The notes under the pieces: model-generated
The model's database searches: none
Seen by the model: only the letters and a program-made list of their open reading frames with translations
Told to the model about the DNA's origin: nothing
Shown: piece after piece, positions 6,173 to 7,787 of the stretch
How positions within the stretch are numbered: the stretch's first letter is position 1
How the letters are laid out: the number at the start of each line of letters is the position of its first letter
Source of the DNA: an uncultured Bariatricus sp.
Lineage (GTDB): Bacteria > Bacillota > Clostridia > Lachnospirales > Lachnospiraceae
DNA: 7,787 nucleotides
Reading direction: 5' to 3'
NCBI GenBank assembly: GCA_934320645.1
Contig: CAKRFP010000061.1
Coordinates: forward strand, 1-7,787
Made by a program: the position numbers and the translations under genes

Positions 6173-7732
6173 TCAACCTAAAATTTTCTTCAGATCCTCA
6201 TCTACTGTACTGATCGGGGTAATCTGATACTCTTGCACCAGGTAATTCAGAACATTCGGTGACACAAACGCCGGAAGCGTCGGACCCAGGTAAATATTTT
6301 TGATTCCGAGTGCCAGAAGTGTCAGCAGAATTGCAACCGCTTTCTGTTCATACCATGACAGGATCATAGACAATGGAAGTTCATTTACCTCACACCCAAA
6401 CGCTTCCGCAAGAGCAATTGCAACTTTAATCGCACTGTACGCATCATTACACTGTCCCATATCCAAAATTCTTGGAATCCCCTCAATTTCTCCGAGCTTC
6501 AGATCATTCAATCTGTATTTTCCACACGCCAGCGTCAGGATGATCGTATCCATCGGTGTCTTTTTGGCAAATTCCGTGTAGTAGCTCCGACCTGGTGCCG
6601 CTCCGTCACATCCTCCGATCAGAAAGAAATGCCGAATCTTCCCTTTCTTTACAAGATCCACGATCTTTCCTGCATTTTCCAGAACTGCGTTGTGTGCAAA
6701 TCCGGTCATCACGGTTGTTCCTCCATTGATCCCTGTCATCGGATGATTTTCCGGATATCCACCGCATTCCAACGCTTTTGCAATAACCGGAGTAAAATCT
6801 TTGTCCTCACCAATATGAACCATCTCCGGATAAGACACCACCGAAGTTGTAAATACCCGGTCTGCATAGCTCTGTCTGACTGGCATCAGACAATTTGTCG
6901 TAAATAAAATTGGCGCAGGAATATTATGAAACTCAAATTGCTGACTCTGCCAGGCTGTTCCGAAATTGCCTTTCAGATGCGGATATTCCTTTAATTTTGG
7001 ATATCCGTGTGCCGGAAGCATTTCACTGTGCGTATAAATATTGATGCCTTTATCTTCGGTCTGCTCCAGAAGCAGCTTCATATCATGCAGATCATGACCA
7101 CTGACTACAATAAATGGTCCCTTTTCTATCGTAAGCGGAACTTCTGTCGGAACTGGATCTCCATAGCTTTCCGTGTTTGCTTTATCCAGAAGTTCCATGC
7201 AGCGCAGGTTGACTTTACCGGTTTCTATGACTACCGGAAGCAGTTCTTCCATCCCTTTTTCTTCTCCCAGAATACGCATTCCCTTATAAAAGAAATTCAT
7301 AATCTCCGCATCCACATATCCCAGTGCCCATGCATGATAAGCATATGCTGCAGTTCCTCGTAAGCCAAACAAGATCAATGACTTTAACGAACGGATATCT
7401 TCCGGTGCCTCCCAGATCTTCTGTACATTATAAGCTTCTTTTCCTGGTTTTCTGTTTTCTGCTTCTTCTCTGATCTCATCTGACAGTTTTTTCACTGTAT
7501 CACTGTTGAAATTTACATTAGTAATCGTGGTAAACAGACCTTTTAACATCAGTTCATCCGAAGATCTGCTTCTTTCATTTTCAGTAACCGCCCTTGCCAG
7601 TCGGATCAGTTCACCAGTCAGTTCATCTTGAAGGTTTGCTGTATCCGACTTTTTCCCACACACACCTGCATGCCCTTCGCAGCCTGTGTTATGAGCGGTC
7701 TGCTGACATTGAAAGCAAAACATTTCATCCAT
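6173..7732 (-). CDS. hcp: hybrid-cluster protein (hydroxylamine reductase)
   Basis: The 519-aa product is a class I-type Hcp (prismane protein). Numbered from the chosen start, N-terminal cysteines 6, 9, 18 and 25 bind a cubane Fe-S cluster. The expected hybrid-cluster ligands are all present: H213 (SGHD), E237 (HSEMLPAHGYP), C281 (TTNCL), C375 (GGCDG), C403 (ACGK), C428 (GQCND) and E463 (WYEQK). Hcp is a cytoplasmic anaerobic enzyme that reduces NO and, in vitro, hydroxylamine; it protects against nitrosative stress. The start at 7732 is preferred because GGAGG (7745-7741) lies 8 nt before it; an in-frame ATG at 7747 overlaps that ribosome site. No hcr reductase partner lies downstream, so an unlinked ferredoxin or rubredoxin probably donates electrons. 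It is a single-gene unit closed by its own terminator. Confidence 0.96.
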   Translation of the reverse strand: MDEMFCFQCQQTAHNTGCEGHAGVCGKKSDTANLQDELTGELIRLARAVTENERSRSSDELMLKGLFTTITNVNFNSDTVKKLSDEIREEAENRKPGKEAYNVQKIWEAPEDIRSLKSLILFGLRGTAAYAYHAWALGYVDAEIMNFFYKGMRILGEEKGMEELLPVVIETGKVNLRCMELLDKANTESYGDPVPTEVPLTIEKGPFIVVSGHDLHDMKLLLEQTEDKGINIYTHSEMLPAHGYPKLKEYPHLKGNFGTAWQSQQFEFHNIPAPILFTTNCLMPVRQSYADRVFTTSVVSYPEMVHIGEDKDFTPVIAKALECGGYPENHPMTGINGGTTVMTGFAHNAVLENAGKIVDLVKKGKIRHFFLIGGCDGAAPGRSYYTEFAKKTPMDTIILTLACGKYRLNDLKLGEIEGIPRILDMGQCNDAYSAIKVAIALAEAFGCEVNELPLSMILSWYEQKAVAILLTLLALGIKNIYLGPTLPAFVSPNVLNYLVQEYQITPISTVDEDLKKILG

Positions 7733-7744
7733 TTCTTTTTCCTC

Positions 7745-7764
7745 CATGCTTTTTTAATAGCATG
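7745..7764. promoter_or_regulatory. dyad next to the hcp ribosome site
   Basis: CATGCT-N8-AGCATG is a perfect 6-bp inverted repeat ending at the GGAGG of hcp. If transcription starts near 7760, following the -10-like TATTCT at 7772-7767, it spans the start site and could be an operator. As RNA it would be cut by that start. I cannot match it to a known NO or redox regulator site. Confidence 0.4.
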
Positions 7765-7770
7765 TCAGAA

Positions 7771-7785
7771 TATAGAAAATCTATA
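7771..7785. promoter_or_regulatory. second dyad upstream of hcp
   Basis: TATAGA-AAA-TCTATA is a perfect 6-3-6 inverted repeat just upstream of or overlapping the -10-like TATTCT (7772-7767). Any -35 would lie beyond the window edge, so the promoter cannot be completed. It is A/T-rich and could be chance. Confidence 0.35.
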
Positions 7786-7787
7786 CC

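Noticed and set aside
7745..7747. ATG as an earlier start of hcp
   Set aside because: It overlaps the GGAGG ribosome site; the ATG at 7732 has 8-nt spacing.

Overview
The window looks like core chromosome of a low-to-mid GC, strictly anaerobic Bacillota (Clostridia), most plausibly Lachnospiraceae. The evidence is the strong AGGAGG-type ribosome sites, TTGACA/TATAAT-type promoters, a ClpC (not ClpA/ClpB) unfoldase next to radA, and a hybrid-cluster protein. Species cannot be fixed from sequence reading alone. I see no tRNA, rRNA, CRISPR, insertion sequence or integrase inside the window.

Layout. Bases 1-485 hold no convincing gene. They carry two near-consensus promoters on the minus strand (-35/-10 at 258-263/235-240 and 70-75/47-52, both with 17-bp spacers and extended -10s) that fire out of the left edge, with inverted repeats in the leader. 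This resembles the front of a stable-RNA or other very highly expressed operon, but the target lies outside the window. On the plus strand, 486-1001 encodes a membrane-anchored XRE-type regulator with its own promoter. It converges on the minus-strand genes at a long imperfect hairpin (1036-1082).

All other genes are on the minus strand. In transcription order (right to left) they are hcp (6173-7732), a strong terminator (6069-6130), a promoter (6025-6053), a short YtrA-type GntR regulator (5602-5976), clpC (3129-5576), a conserved-looking 136-aa cytoplasmic protein of unknown function (2615-3025), a UUCG-loop terminator (2536-2561) and radA (1099-2457).

Working together. The GntR-clpC-unknown genes look like one transcription unit of protein quality control. 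ClpC would unfold substrates for ClpP. The usual CtsR/McsA/McsB control genes are not in front of clpC; a GntR protein occupies that slot. RadA (recombination branch migration/repair) follows after a terminator, and Hcp (NO/hydroxylamine detoxification) is a separate upstream unit with two dyads in front of it. I found no clearly novel system. The best leads are the GntR-ClpC pairing, the unknown protein between clpC and radA, and the outward tandem promoters.
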